Below the pieces are notes generated by a model, which was not told the origin of the DNA, searched no databases, and worked only from the letters and a program-made list of their open reading frames with translations. A stretch of 64,000 nucleotides of DNA. It comes from Streptomyces sp. NBC_01439. GTDB taxonomy: Bacteria > Actinomycetota > Actinomycetes > Streptomycetales > Streptomycetaceae. Made by a program: the position numbers and the translations under genes. Of this stretch, positions 42,069 to 51,420 are shown in pieces; positions within the stretch are counted from its first letter, which is position 1, and each line of letters starts with the position of its first letter. Location of the stretch: positions 2,108,001 to 2,172,000 of the forward strand of contig NZ_CP109487.1 in assembly GCF_036227605.1 (NCBI RefSeq), given 5' to 3'.

Positions 42069-42641
42069 TCAGCCCTCGCGACCCACCATCGCCAGGAGCC
42101 TGGCCTGCGCGTCCGCGCCCGCCGGGACCTCCACCGGCGCGGCGTACGCGCCACTGGCCGCGAGCCCGTCGGCGTACGGCATGATCTCCTTGATCGAGAA
42201 CTCAACGAGGCCGTCGGGCAGCCGGTCCCCGGCCCCGATGCCCCGGGCGAGGTCCCAGGCGTGCACGACGCAGTCGGCGGTCAGCTCCGAGCAGTACGCC
42301 GATCCGAGCGCGGGCCCGTACGACAGGCGCACGGTCCGGTCCAACGCGCCGGACGCCGCGAAGGCGGCGTGCGCGGCGGCCGAGGCCCGGTCCCAGGCCG
42401 CGACCGGGTCGTCGCCCAGCACGTCGCCGGAGAACCGGTCCGCCAACTCCTCGACGGTCCGACCCTCGGTGACCAGCGGCGGGATCCAGAGCTGCTCCGC
42501 GGTAACGTGGTTGACCAGCTCCCGCACGTTCCATTCCGTGCACGGGGTCGGCTCCCCCCACTGGTCGCCGCGGACGTCACGCACCCGTTCACCGAAGAGC
42601 CTCAGCGCCTCGGCGTGCCGTTCGAGCAGCGCGTCCGTCAT
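42069..42641 (-). CDS. TIGR03086-type DinB-like metal-binding protein
   Basis: The 190-residue protein opens with an acidic helix and has DQWGEPTPCTEWNVRELVNHVTAEQLW, whose His, together with later His, would bind a metal in the DinB/maleylpyruvate isomerase fold. A later region ADCVVHAWDLARGIGAG carries the second His and is typical of the TIGR03086 family. The role is probably thiol (mycothiol)-linked, as for other DinB-fold proteins of actinobacteria, but that is by analogy. ATG at 42641 begins the conserved MTDALLERHAEAL; the longer frame to 42761 has no family match. It is divergent from the methyltransferase gene at 42840. Confidence 0.83.
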   Translation of the reverse strand: MTDALLERHAEALRLFGERVRDVRGDQWGEPTPCTEWNVRELVNHVTAEQLWIPPLVTEGRTVEELADRFSGDVLGDDPVAAWDRASAAAHAAFAASGALDRTVRLSYGPALGSAYCSELTADCVVHAWDLARGIGAGDRLPDGLVEFSIKEIMPYADGLAASGAYAAPVEVPAGADAQARLLAMVGREG

Positions 42642-42839
42642 GACCCTCACCGCCCTCCGCCCTGCGAATGTCCCCCTGCAGCCACTCTCCTCGCACCCGC
42701 ATCGCCCTGCCACCGCCCCACCCCCTCCCCTTGGCACGCAAGACATCTGTCCATATGTCAAAACGCCAATCTCGAATGACGAACTGATCGTCTACGGTGG
42801 GAGCAACGCTTCGACGGGGAAACGAGGAGGGGTCCGACC

Positions 42840-43676
42840 ATGAACGCCGCCAGGGAAGCCGCAGCCGAGGAGACCGCCGTCTACACGCACGGCCACCACG
42901 AGTCGGTGCTGCGCTCGCACCGCTGGCGCACCGCCGAGAACTCCGCCGCGTACCTGATCGGCGAGCTGCGCGCCGGGATGCGGGTGCTGGACGTCGGCTG
43001 CGGCCCGGGCACGATCACCGCGGACCTGGCGGAGCTGGTCGCGCCGGGCGGCCACGTCACCGCCGTCGACGCCGCCGAGGACGTCCTGGTGCAGGCCAGC
43101 GCGTTCGCCGAGGAGCGCGGCCTGGGCGACGCCGTGTCCTTCGCCACCGCGGACGTCCACGCGCTGGACTTCCCGGACGACTCCTTCGACGTGGTCCACG
43201 CCCACCAGGTGCTGCAGCACGTGGGCGATCCGGTCCGGGCGCTGCGCGAGATGCGGCGGGTGTGTCGACCGGGCGGGATCGTGGCCGCGCGCGACGCCGA
43301 CTACGCGGCGATGACCTGGTACCCGGCCGCGCCGGGCCTGGACGACTGGCTGGGCCTGTACCGGCGGGTGGCCCGCGCCAACGGCGGCGAACCGGACGCG
43401 GGCCGCCACCTGCGGGCCTGGGCCCGGCGGGCCGGTTTCACGGACGTGACCTCATCGGCGACGGCCTGGTGCTTCGCCACCCCGGAGGAGACCGCCTGGT
43501 GGTCGGCCCTGTGGGCAGACCGTACGCAGGCTTCGACGTACGCCGCGGTCACAACCCGGGGCGGCCACGCGACGGCCGCGGACCTGGCGGCCGTCGCCGA
43601 CGCCTGGCACGCCTGGGGTGCGGACCCCGACGCGTGGTTCTCGGTCCTGAACGCCGAGGTCCTGTGCCGGGTCTGA
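42840..43676 (+). CDS. class I SAM-dependent methyltransferase
   Basis: The 278-residue protein has the SAM motifs VLDVGCGPGTITADLAELV (motif I), VTAVDAAEDVLVQA (acidic ribose loop), FPDDSFDVVHAHQVLQHV and REMRRVCRPGGIVAARDAD. It belongs to the UbiE-like group with a C-terminal cap, and the unusual YTHGHHESVLRSH opening is typical of a subfamily common in Streptomyces. The acceptor is unknown. ATG 42840 has the strong site GAGGAGGGG. The gap to the DinB-like gene on the other strand is 198 bases. Confidence 0.85.
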   Translation: MNAAREAAAEETAVYTHGHHESVLRSHRWRTAENSAAYLIGELRAGMRVLDVGCGPGTITADLAELVAPGGHVTAVDAAEDVLVQASAFAEERGLGDAVSFATADVHALDFPDDSFDVVHAHQVLQHVGDPVRALREMRRVCRPGGIVAARDADYAAMTWYPAAPGLDDWLGLYRRVARANGGEPDAGRHLRAWARRAGFTDVTSSATAWCFATPEETAWWSALWADRTQASTYAAVTTRGGHATAADLAAVADAWHAWGADPDAWFSVLNAEVLCRV

Positions 43677-43766
43677 CGCGGTAGGAGCTCGGCTGCGGGG
43701 ATGTCAGCGGCTTGATATAGCGTGCGCACGTCAATCAGTACGTCACGCGCACCGGGGGACACACCC

Positions 43767-44186
43767 ATGACCCATCCGCCGCAGGGACCCTCGCCCCAGC
43801 AGGAGTCCACCCAGCCGGCGACGGCGCAGTCCCGGAGCGGGGGCATCGGCGTCCGGAAGGTCCTGGGGATCGCCGGGGCCGTGGCCGTCCTCGCCGCCGT
43901 CGCCGTCGGCTACTTCCTCAGCCAGGACGGCGCCGACCGCGCCGCGGCCGGCGACTGCCTCAAGAACAACGGGGACCCGATCTTCCCCGACCTGCGCGTG
44001 GTCGACTGCGGCGACGCCGACGCCCTGTACAAGGTGGTCCGGGTGCTGCCCGACACGGTGGACACCGCCAGGTGCCAGGGGGTGTCGGACATCGGCTACG
44101 AGGAGCAGGCCGACAGGGCCCGGCACAAGTCCGGCAAGCAGTTCGTGCTCTGCCTCGACGGGATCGACGGGATCAAGAAGAAGTAG
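43767..44186 (+). CDS. LppU/SCO3897-family membrane protein
   Basis: The 139-residue protein has a Pro/Gln/Ser-rich cytoplasmic part (about residues 1-35), one membrane helix (VLGIAGAVAVLAAVAVGYFL) and an extracytoplasmic domain with four cysteines at GDCL, VDCG, ARCQ and LCLD, which probably form two disulfides. This matches the LppU/SCO3897 family, whose function is not known. ATG at 43767 is chosen because the Pro/Gln-rich start MTHPPQGP is typical of the family. The end overlaps the converging DUF5107 gene by 14 bases. Confidence 0.75.
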   Translation: MTHPPQGPSPQQESTQPATAQSRSGGIGVRKVLGIAGAVAVLAAVAVGYFLSQDGADRAAAGDCLKNNGDPIFPDLRVVDCGDADALYKVVRVLPDTVDTARCQGVSDIGYEEQADRARHKSGKQFVLCLDGIDGIKKK

Positions 44187-46146
44187 GCGGCCGCATCCGG
44201 AAGTCGTAGCGCGCGGGCAGCGGACAGTCGGTGAGGGCGGACCAGACCTCGGCAAGGGTCTCCTCGCCCTCCCGCAGGTCCGGGAGTTCGAAGCCGTCCT
44301 CGAAGACCCGGCGGGCCGCCCGCACGTGCCCCTCCGCGGCGAGGAGCCGGGCCGCGAGGAGCCGGAAGCGGCCCTGCTCGCGCAGGGCGGGCCGCAGCCG
44401 GTCCCAGACGGCGCGGGCCTGCGGAAGCCGGCCCGCCGCGAGGAGGGCGGCCATCGCCTCCTGGCCGAGCGCCGACTCCGCGGCCGTCCACGGCTCGCCG
44501 CCGCGGCTCTCCGCGGCCAGGTCGTCGAAGGCCGCCGCGAATCCGTCGGCCGCCCGCGCCGCGTCGCCCGCCAGGGCGTCCGCCACCGCCAGGCACCGCA
44601 GCAGCGGCCACCGCGAGGGGGCCAGCGCCAGCCCCCGCTCCCAACTGCGCACCGCCTGGGCCACGTCCCCGGCGTGCCACTGGGCCACGCCCAGGTGGTA
44701 CTCCGTCAGCGGATCCGCCGGGGCCGTCTCCAACATGTCCCGCCAGTGCGCGGCGACCAGGCTCGGTCCCGGCGGGACCGCTCGGCGCGGGGCCGGCAGG
44801 ACGCCCGTGCGCCAGAGTTGGAGCCACGGCTCCTGCTCCTCCCCGAGCACGTCCTGCGCGAAGGGGGTGCCCGGCAGTTCGAAGCCCCCGCACAGCAGCT
44901 CCAGCGCGCCCCAGCCGGAGCCCCGTGCCAGCCGCTCCCCCGGATCGGTGTCGGCGCGGCCGCGCCACGCCTCGTACGCCGCGTCCACGCGCTCCCGCGG
45001 CAGTACGGCGTCCAGCGCACCCTCGGCCGCGCCGCGGGCCGCCGCCCAGTCCTCGCCGTGCACCTTCGCCGGATCCGCCGACAGCGGCCCGTACGCCTCC
45101 AACCAGCTGAATTCCGCCCCGCCCTCCAGCCGTACGTGCTCCAGCTGGGTCCGGGCCAGTCCGGCCTGGATCTCCGCGTAGCCGCCGGTGCCCGGCTCGG
45201 TCAGCCACTCCTGCCAGCGCCGGCCGCCGTCGCCCGCGCCCCACACGAACAGCTTGCGGCCGCTCAGCCGAGCGGTGGAGGTCTGCACGAGCCCGTGCCC
45301 GGCGGCGTCCAGGGCGGCGATCCAGGGCCGGGCCCCGTCCTGGACCTCGTAGAAGAAGTCGGCCGGGTACTCGCCGCGCAGCGGGTACGTGCGGTCCGCG
45401 CCCTCCCACTCCGGTACGGGGACGCGGCGCAGCGCGCGCTCGTATCCGAAGTGCCAGGCCTCGTCGGCGGGGGCGAGCACCCGGGTGCCGGAGTCCTCCG
45501 GGACGGCGATGTTGGACCACCAGTACACGGGGGCGGGCCGCTCGTGCGGGTTGCGCACGCGGACGCCGACGTAGAGGAACTCCGAGTCCTCCGGCAGCCA
45601 CAGGTCCACCTGGAAGGGCAGGTCGCGCAGGCGCTCCCACTCCCACAGCCGGACCATCTCGCCCCCGTCGGGGGCCGGGACGAGTGCGGCGTGCACCGGG
45701 GCGCAGGACAGGGTGGTGTGCCCGGTCGCACCGGTGTTCCACTCGATGCCGCCGGAGAACCAGGCCCCGTTGAGCGCGAAGTTGGCGGGCTGGAACACCG
45801 GGTTGCGGTAGAGGAGTTCCCGCCCGGTCGGTAGGTGCACGAGCGAGTGGACGCGCCCGCCCAGGCCCGGGAGGACGGTCACCCGCAGGTGGTCGTTCTC
45901 GATGACGATCGACTCGAACTCCCGCTCCGCGCGCTCCCGCCCGTACCCGTCGCGGATCCGTACGGGCAGCAGTGAACGCAGTGGCTCGTAGCCGATCTGC
46001 CGCGCCATGTCGCGCGGCATCCCTTCGCGCGCACGCTCGTCCAGGGTGTGCGCCTCGTCGGGCGCGCGCAGGGCGGGCAGCGGATTGTCCGCGCCCAACG
46101 GGGCGGCGGGAAGGGTCAGTACGGCACGTCGGACGGTGGTGGCCAT
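44173..46146 (-). CDS. DUF5107-domain protein with TPR-like C-terminal half
   Basis: The 657-residue protein begins with a beta-sandwich sugar-mutarotase-like domain (DUF5107): FESIVIENDHLRVTVLPGLGGRVHSLVH, ELLYRNPVFQPANFALNGAWFSGGIEWN. The second half, after about residue 400, is alpha-helical and Ala-rich with TPR-like repeats (YHLGVAQWHAGDVAQAVRSWERGLALAP). In other bacteria DUF5107-TPR proteins are thought to act on carbohydrates; here no sugar genes are close. ATG 46146 is preferred because MATTVRRAVLTLPA is the family start. No signal peptide is visible, so it is probably cytoplasmic. Its end overlaps the LppU-like gene by 14 bases. Confidence 0.8.
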   Translation of the reverse strand: MATTVRRAVLTLPAAPLGADNPLPALRAPDEAHTLDERAREGMPRDMARQIGYEPLRSLLPVRIRDGYGRERAEREFESIVIENDHLRVTVLPGLGGRVHSLVHLPTGRELLYRNPVFQPANFALNGAWFSGGIEWNTGATGHTTLSCAPVHAALVPAPDGGEMVRLWEWERLRDLPFQVDLWLPEDSEFLYVGVRVRNPHERPAPVYWWSNIAVPEDSGTRVLAPADEAWHFGYERALRRVPVPEWEGADRTYPLRGEYPADFFYEVQDGARPWIAALDAAGHGLVQTSTARLSGRKLFVWGAGDGGRRWQEWLTEPGTGGYAEIQAGLARTQLEHVRLEGGAEFSWLEAYGPLSADPAKVHGEDWAAARGAAEGALDAVLPRERVDAAYEAWRGRADTDPGERLARGSGWGALELLCGGFELPGTPFAQDVLGEEQEPWLQLWRTGVLPAPRRAVPPGPSLVAAHWRDMLETAPADPLTEYHLGVAQWHAGDVAQAVRSWERGLALAPSRWPLLRCLAVADALAGDAARAADGFAAAFDDLAAESRGGEPWTAAESALGQEAMAALLAAGRLPQARAVWDRLRPALREQGRFRLLAARLLAAEGHVRAARRVFEDGFELPDLREGEETLAEVWSALTDCPLPARYDFRMRPPTSS

Positions 46147-46211
46147 GAAGGAAATGGAACACGCCACGGCGGCCGGTGCACAGGGGTTCCGCGGATCACC
46201 ACCGGTCAGGA

Positions 46212-47111
46212 TTACGCAAAGGCGCCCGCGACCAGGTCGGCGAGGAGGGCGCCCGCACGTCCGTCCGGATCCAGGTCCGGGTCGTAGATGGTGACGTTGA
46301 GCCCGGCACAGCGCGGCGAGCCCACCAGGACGGCGAGCAGTTCGGCGAGTTCGTCGGGGAGCAGGCCGCCGGGGTCGGGGCTGTCCACGGCCGGCATGAC
46401 GCCCGGGTCCAGCACGTCGGCGTCCAGGTGCACCCAGAACCCGGCCGTGTCCGGCGGGTGCAGCCCGTCCAGTGCCGCCCGGGCCACCGGTCCCGCGCCG
46501 CGTCGGCGGATCTCCCCGACGGTGGCGACGGAGATCCGGGCCGCGTGCAGCTCGGCGAGGTCCGGGTCGCCGTCGCGCAGTCCGAAGAGCCGTACGTCCT
46601 CGTCGCGCAGGTAGGGGCCGCGCCCCTCCAGGTCGGCGAGATCCGCCTGGCCGCGGCCGGTGGAGAGGGCCAGCTCCTCGCCGCCGGCGGCGCCGACGGG
46701 GCCGTTGACGGCCTCGTTGCCGGGGTGGCGGAAGTCGGCGGAGCCGTCGATCGCGGCGAGGCCGTAGCGCCCCAGGCGGCGCATGGCGAGGGCGGCGCCG
46801 AGCTGGATGGAGCAGTCGCCGCCGAGCACGACGGGGAACTCCCCCGCCCGCAGGTGCCGTTCGATGCGATCGGCGAGGGTGACGGTGTACGCGGCGAGGG
46901 CCTCGGCGTGGAACACGCCGTCGCCCTCCCGCCAGTCGCCGCGGTCGTAGCGGGGCGGCACCACCACCCCGCCCTCGACGGCACCAAGCCGGGCCAGCAG
47001 GCCCTGCTCACGCAGGGCTCCGGCCAGCTTGTAGACACCCGGCACGACGCCGGGCGCGGGCGGGCGCAGCCCGAGGTTGGAGGGGGCGTCGAGAAGCACG
47101 AGGGTTCGCAT
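46212..47111 (-). CDS. arginase/ureohydrolase-fold protein with altered metal ligands
   Basis: The 299-residue protein has the ureohydrolase core FPVVLGGDCSIQLG, AAIDGSADFRHPGN and WVHLDADVLDP. In true arginases the Mn ligands are GGDH, DAHxD and DxDxxDP. Here all Asp positions are kept, but the His in GGDH is Cys and the His in DAHxD is Ser. The enzyme may bind one metal or a different one, or act on a substrate other than arginine. Similar GGDCS variants exist in actinobacteria from memory. ATG 47111 begins MRTLVLLDAPSNLGL. It lies just downstream of the immunity-like pair but has a different gap (72 bp), so it is likely a separate gene. Confidence 0.83.
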   Translation of the reverse strand: MRTLVLLDAPSNLGLRPPAPGVVPGVYKLAGALREQGLLARLGAVEGGVVVPPRYDRGDWREGDGVFHAEALAAYTVTLADRIERHLRAGEFPVVLGGDCSIQLGAALAMRRLGRYGLAAIDGSADFRHPGNEAVNGPVGAAGGEELALSTGRGQADLADLEGRGPYLRDEDVRLFGLRDGDPDLAELHAARISVATVGEIRRRGAGPVARAALDGLHPPDTAGFWVHLDADVLDPGVMPAVDSPDPGGLLPDELAELLAVLVGSPRCAGLNVTIYDPDLDPDGRAGALLADLVAGAFA

Positions 47112-47183
47112 CCCCCCATCCTGTGCGATGCGCCCCCGCCGGGCCCGGCATTTCCCCGGCGCCGCTCCACCGGGCCGGCCGCG

Positions 47184-47942
47184 TCACCGGTTCCCGTAGT
47201 CCTCCACATAGGTGGCGATCAGCGCCAACAGGGCATCGGCCCGGTGGCGGTCCTCGCGCTGGTTGCGCAATGCCTCGTCGACGGCCCGCAGCCGGGCCAG
47301 GGCTGCCGGCACACCGTCCACCAGGTCGTCGACCACCGGATCGGTCACCAGGTCCAGGCACTCGGTGAACAGCCGACGGGTAGCAGGAGACGGCGGGGCG
47401 GGATCCGGATCTGCGTATCCGCTGGTCAGGTACCGCACGGGGTCGGTCAGGCTCCAGCCGACCACGACACCGCGCTGGACCAGGAGCGCTACGTCGGGTG
47501 CGATGCCGATGCGGGTCTCCAGCGGCTCGTCGAGGACGTCGAGGTCGCGCAGACAGGTCAGCACGGCGTCCCCCGGGGCGCGGCAGAAGTCCGTGGTCAC
47601 CTCCAGGCGGAAGTCCCGCACCTCGTCCGCGCGAAGACCGCCCGGGCGGACAAGGGGTTCGGCAGGGACGCGCGCGGAGTCCTCCTCGTCGACGACCCAC
47701 CTGGGCAACTGGAGCTCGGCGGCGACCAGTTCCCGGCTGAGCCGGTCGGAGCGGAGCTCGTCGGGCGTGTCCCACAGCCACTGCCCGCTGCCGAAGGTCC
47801 CGCCGCCGAACCGCTGCCCTTCCTCCACGTCCGCGTACGGCGCGACGCGCACGCAGAAGTCCCGGAAGTCGAAACGCGGGGCGATGTCCAGGGGCTCCCC
47901 CGCCACCGTCGCGGTCCAACCGTCATCGATGGTGAGTTTCAC
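47184..47942 (-). CDS. second immunity-like paralogue of the Rhs locus
   Basis: This 252-residue cytoplasmic protein has no signal peptide. It is a clear paralogue of the gene directly upstream (47939-48700): the last ~130 residues are almost identical (ALLVQxGxVVGWSLTDPVRYLT, TECLDLVTDPVVDDLVDGVPAALARLRA, RHRADALLALIATYVEDYGN), while the first ~100 differ at most positions. The GTG at 47942 overlaps the upstream stop (GTGA), so it is translated as part of the Rhs-toxin operon. I do not recognise the domain, but position after a toxin tip is typical of immunity proteins. Its diverged N-terminal half could match another toxin variant. Confidence 0.7.
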   Translation of the reverse strand: MKLTIDDGWTATVAGEPLDIAPRFDFRDFCVRVAPYADVEEGQRFGGGTFGSGQWLWDTPDELRSDRLSRELVAAELQLPRWVVDEEDSARVPAEPLVRPGGLRADEVRDFRLEVTTDFCRAPGDAVLTCLRDLDVLDEPLETRIGIAPDVALLVQRGVVVGWSLTDPVRYLTSGYADPDPAPPSPATRRLFTECLDLVTDPVVDDLVDGVPAALARLRAVDEALRNQREDRHRADALLALIATYVEDYGNR

Positions 47943-48700
47943 CCGTTCCCGTAGTCCTCCACATAGGTGGCGATCAGCGCCAGCAGGGCATCGGCCCGGT
48001 GCCGGTCCTCACGCTGCGCGCGCAGCGCCTCATCGGCGGCCCGCAGCCGCGCCAGGGCGGCCGGCACACCGTCCACCAGGTCGTCGACCACCGGATCGGT
48101 CACCAGGTCCAGGCACTCGGTGAGCAGCCGACGGGTGACAGCATGTGGCGGATTGGGGTCGGGGGCTGCGAATCCGGTGGTCAAATACCGGACCGGGTCG
48201 GTAAGGCTCCAGCCGACGACGGTGCCGTTCTGGACCAGGAGCGCCACGTCCGGCGCGATGCCGACGCAAGCGTCCAACGGCGCGTCGAGGACATCGAGGT
48301 CACGCAGACACGTCAGCACCGCATCCCCTGGAGAACGGCACAACACCGTACACGCCTCGTGTCGGAAGTCCCGGACCTCATCCGCACGCAGCCCGCCTGG
48401 ACGGAGCACGGGAAGGACGGGAACGCGTGAGGAACTTTCGCCATAAGCGGAGACGTACGGCATCTGGAACTCAGCACAGACCAGCTTCCGACTGTCCGGG
48501 CTGAACCGGAAGATGTCAGGCGTGTCCCATAGCCAGTCCTGGCTGCCGAAGGTGGACGTGAAGAAGCGCTCTCGTTCCTTCACATCCGAGTAGTGAGCGA
48601 TATCCACGGAGTCGCCTGTGAAGCGGGGAGTGAGGGGCATCGGGTCGTCTGTCACCGTGGCGGTCCAGTCGCCGTCGAAGGCCATTCGCATGCCGGACAT
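47939..48700 (-). CDS. first immunity-like protein of the Rhs locus
   Basis: This 253-residue acidic, cytoplasmic protein has its ATG (48700) four bases after the TAA of the Rhs toxin tip (48705), so the two are translationally coupled. Downstream the next paralogue overlaps it by four bases. The last 130 residues are nearly the same as in that paralogue, while residues 1-110 (TATVTDDPMPLTPRFTGDSV) are different. Its first part has slightly less GC-rich codon use (GCT TAT GGC GAA AGT) than the surroundings, as in recently acquired sequence. No immunity family can be named from memory; the call rests on gene order, size and charge. Starts at 48691 and 48685 are also in frame. Confidence 0.7.
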   Translation of the reverse strand: MSGMRMAFDGDWTATVTDDPMPLTPRFTGDSVDIAHYSDVKERERFFTSTFGSQDWLWDTPDIFRFSPDSRKLVCAEFQMPYVSAYGESSSRVPVLPVLRPGGLRADEVRDFRHEACTVLCRSPGDAVLTCLRDLDVLDAPLDACVGIAPDVALLVQNGTVVGWSLTDPVRYLTTGFAAPDPNPPHAVTRRLLTECLDLVTDPVVDDLVDGVPAALARLRAADEALRAQREDRHRADALLALIATYVEDYGNG

Positions 48701-48704
48701 CACC

Positions 48705-51420
48705 TTATCTGATCTGCTTTGCGGGAGGGTGGAATCCCTCCTTGGTAGGGATCCTGCCTTCCACGATGGCTTCATGGGTAACCGGCCCACCGGGGTCCGT
48801 AGGACTGCCGCCGAGCGCCGTCACTCCGGATCCTCCCTTGGTGCCTGACGGTCCGTACGCTGTGATCGCCTGGCCCTGGACCGGGCCGGGTCCATGAATC
48901 ACGACGACGTCCTCGCCTTGCCGGAAGATGAGCTTCAGGTTGGGCATCTGGTATACGGCGTCCGGTTGCTTCAGGATCTCCACGACCCGTTCGTCGGGGA
49001 AGTCGTGCCTGTCGCCCCCGTGGTACTTGGGATGTCTCCTGAATCCGCCGTTCTGTGCGTCCTCGATGATTTCGGCTACGACCTTGTCGGTCCGCCTTTG
49101 GGCCTTCTCCTCCTTCGTGTACTTGGGCGCCAGACCCAGCGGGTCGCATCCGCTGTGCGGGTTGCCCACGTACGCGACGGGGTTCGGGGCGGGAGCCAGC
49201 CCGAGGGGGTCCGGGGAGGTGTAGCGGCCGGTCTCGGGGTCGTAGTGACGGAAGAGGTTGTAGTGGAGGCCGGTCTCGGGGTCGTAGTACTGGCCGGGGA
49301 AGCGCAGGGGGATGTACGTGCGGCTCTCGCGGGCCCAGGCGGTGGTGCCCCACAAAGTCGCCCGGGAGCGCCAGGCGATGTCGCCGGACTCGTCGATCAG
49401 TTCGGTGGGAGTGCCGACGAGGTCCGTGGCGATGGCGAAGAAGCGGCGGTCGATCTCCTCCTGGCGGTCGTCGGCCGTGAGGATCCGCTCGGTCTGGGCC
49501 AGGGGTACGGCGCCGCGGTGGTCCCAGGTGAGGGCGATCGTGTGCGGGGTGTCGGGCTGCTGGCTGATCTGTTCGCACAGGGTCATTCCGTCCCAGGTGA
49601 ACCGGACCTCCTCGACCACGCTGTCGCCGTCCGCCGACTGGCGCTGCTTCGCGACGCGGCGGCCGAGCGGATCGTAGCGGTACCTCCACACGGTCCCGTC
49701 GGGGGTGGTCACGGAGGTGAGGCGATTCTCCGTGTCCCACGCGTACCGCCAGGTGTCCGGCTTCCGGGAGAGCCGGGTCTTCTGCCGGAGGGTGACCCGG
49801 CCGAGGGCGTCGTACTCGAAACGGACGTCTCCGGCGCGGGTGACGTTGGTACCGGTGTAGGTGCGCGATCCGGTGGCTTCGCCGCCGGGGTGGTCGGCCG
49901 GCCAGGACGCCCAGGTCTGGTTGCCGGTGTTGTCGTAGGCGTACCGCTCCGTCCAGCCCTGGGCTTGGACGGCGGTGACCCGGCCCGCCCGGTCGAGGTC
50001 GAACGTGCGGGTGCCCGACAGCCGGTCCGCGACGGATATCAGGTGGCCGTCGGCGCGGTAGCCGTAGGTGCGGCTGTTGACCGCGCGGTGCCGCCCAGCG
50101 CATCGACGCGCGCGGCCAGCCGACCCGCTCCGTCCAACTGGTAGGTGAGGGTGCGGCCGTCGAAGTCGGTCTCGGAAACTATGTTGTCAGCGGCGTCGTA
50201 CTCGTAGGTCCAAGCTCGCCCGTGCGGATCGGTGACCCGGGTGAGGCGTAGCGCGGCGTCGTGCTCGAACTCGTAGCGCGCGCCATCGGGTCCGGTGCGG
50301 GATGTCGGCAGGTCGAAGTGGGTGTACTCGAAACGGGTGATCCCACCGGAGGCGTCGGTGCGGGCGAGCAGGTTGCCCTCGCCGTCGTAGGTCCACAGCT
50401 CGGTGGCGCCGTCGGGGCCGGTGCGCCGGGCGAGCTGCCCGTCGGCGTGCCACTCCAGGTGGGTGACACCGCCCACCGGATCGGTAATGCGGACCGGCCG
50501 GCCGAGGCCGTCCCGCTCCGTGCGGGTGAGGGCACCGGCCTAGTCGGTCACCTCCACGGGCAGCCCCGCGGCGTCGCACACCACGTGGGTCGTGGCTCCT
50601 ACCGCATCGGTGAGCGAGGTGAGCCGGCCGGCCTGGTCGTAGGTGTAGCGGGTCGTGAAGCCCGCCGGGTCGGTGACCGCCGTGCGGTTTCCGCGTTCGT
50701 CGTACTCGTGGAGCATGCGGGAACCGTCGGGCCCGAAGACTTGCTCGGGCAGACCGAACGGGCCGCGCACGGTGTGCAGTTCACTTCCGTCGGGGCGGAC
50801 GGCGCGGACGAGGCGGCCCTCCTCGTCGTAGGAGAAGACGGTGGTGAGACCCAGCGGGTCGGTGCGGGACAACAGGTTGCCGCGCGGGTCGTACGCATGG
50901 CGGGTGGTGTGGCCGAGCGGGTCGGTGACGGCCAGGAGCTTGCAGCCGGGGCCGAACAGGTGGTGGGTCGCGTGCCCGTCCGGTGTGGTCAGCGTGGTGG
51001 TGTGGTGACCCCTTTCCGGGTCCGGTTCGCTGTAGGACAGGGCGATCTGGATGTGACCGGCCTCGCCGCCCTCCGCCACGACTCGGTCGCGGTCGTCGTA
51101 GACGTAGTCGTAGCGGCTTCCGTTGGAATCGATCCAGGCGGTGACGCGGCGCCGGTCATCGTAGACGAAGGCGGTGGTGGCACCTGACGGCTTGGTGACC
51201 GTGGTGAGGTTGCCGTCCTCGTAGCCGTAGTTCATCAAGGGCAGGTCGGCGCCGCCTGGGCCTGCGCCGGCCAAGGACAGGGCGGTGACCAGGCCGTCAG
51301 CGACGGACAGCGTCATGTGGTGGCCTGCCGAGTGGACCAGACCCAGCGGCACGCCGTCCTCGTCGCGGTCGATGTCGATGCTGTGACCGTTGCGTTCGGA
51401 TATGCGGGACGGTTGGACAT
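48705..51420 (-). pseudogene. Rhs/YD-repeat polymorphic toxin, decayed core with intact C-terminal toxin tip
   Basis: Continuous YD-repeat sequence (YDxxGR, TYGYRADGHL, YDPRGNLLSRTDPLG) covers about 900 codons. It has three lesions: at about 51420 the 5' part is lost and joined to a SseB-like gene; at 50540-50542 an in-frame TAG splits EVTD and AGALTRTERDG; and around 50082-50098 one base is missing, moving to a new frame at AVNSRTYGYRADG. From there to the stop at 48705 the frame is open for about 460 codons. It includes FPGQYYDPETGLHYNLFRHYDPETGRY, the DPLGLAP core end (about 49125) and a ~140-residue tip with HPKYHGGDRHDFPDE, YGPSG and GGSPTDPGGPVTHEAI. The tip's family is not named. The lesions could be sequencing errors. 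Confidence 0.78.
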
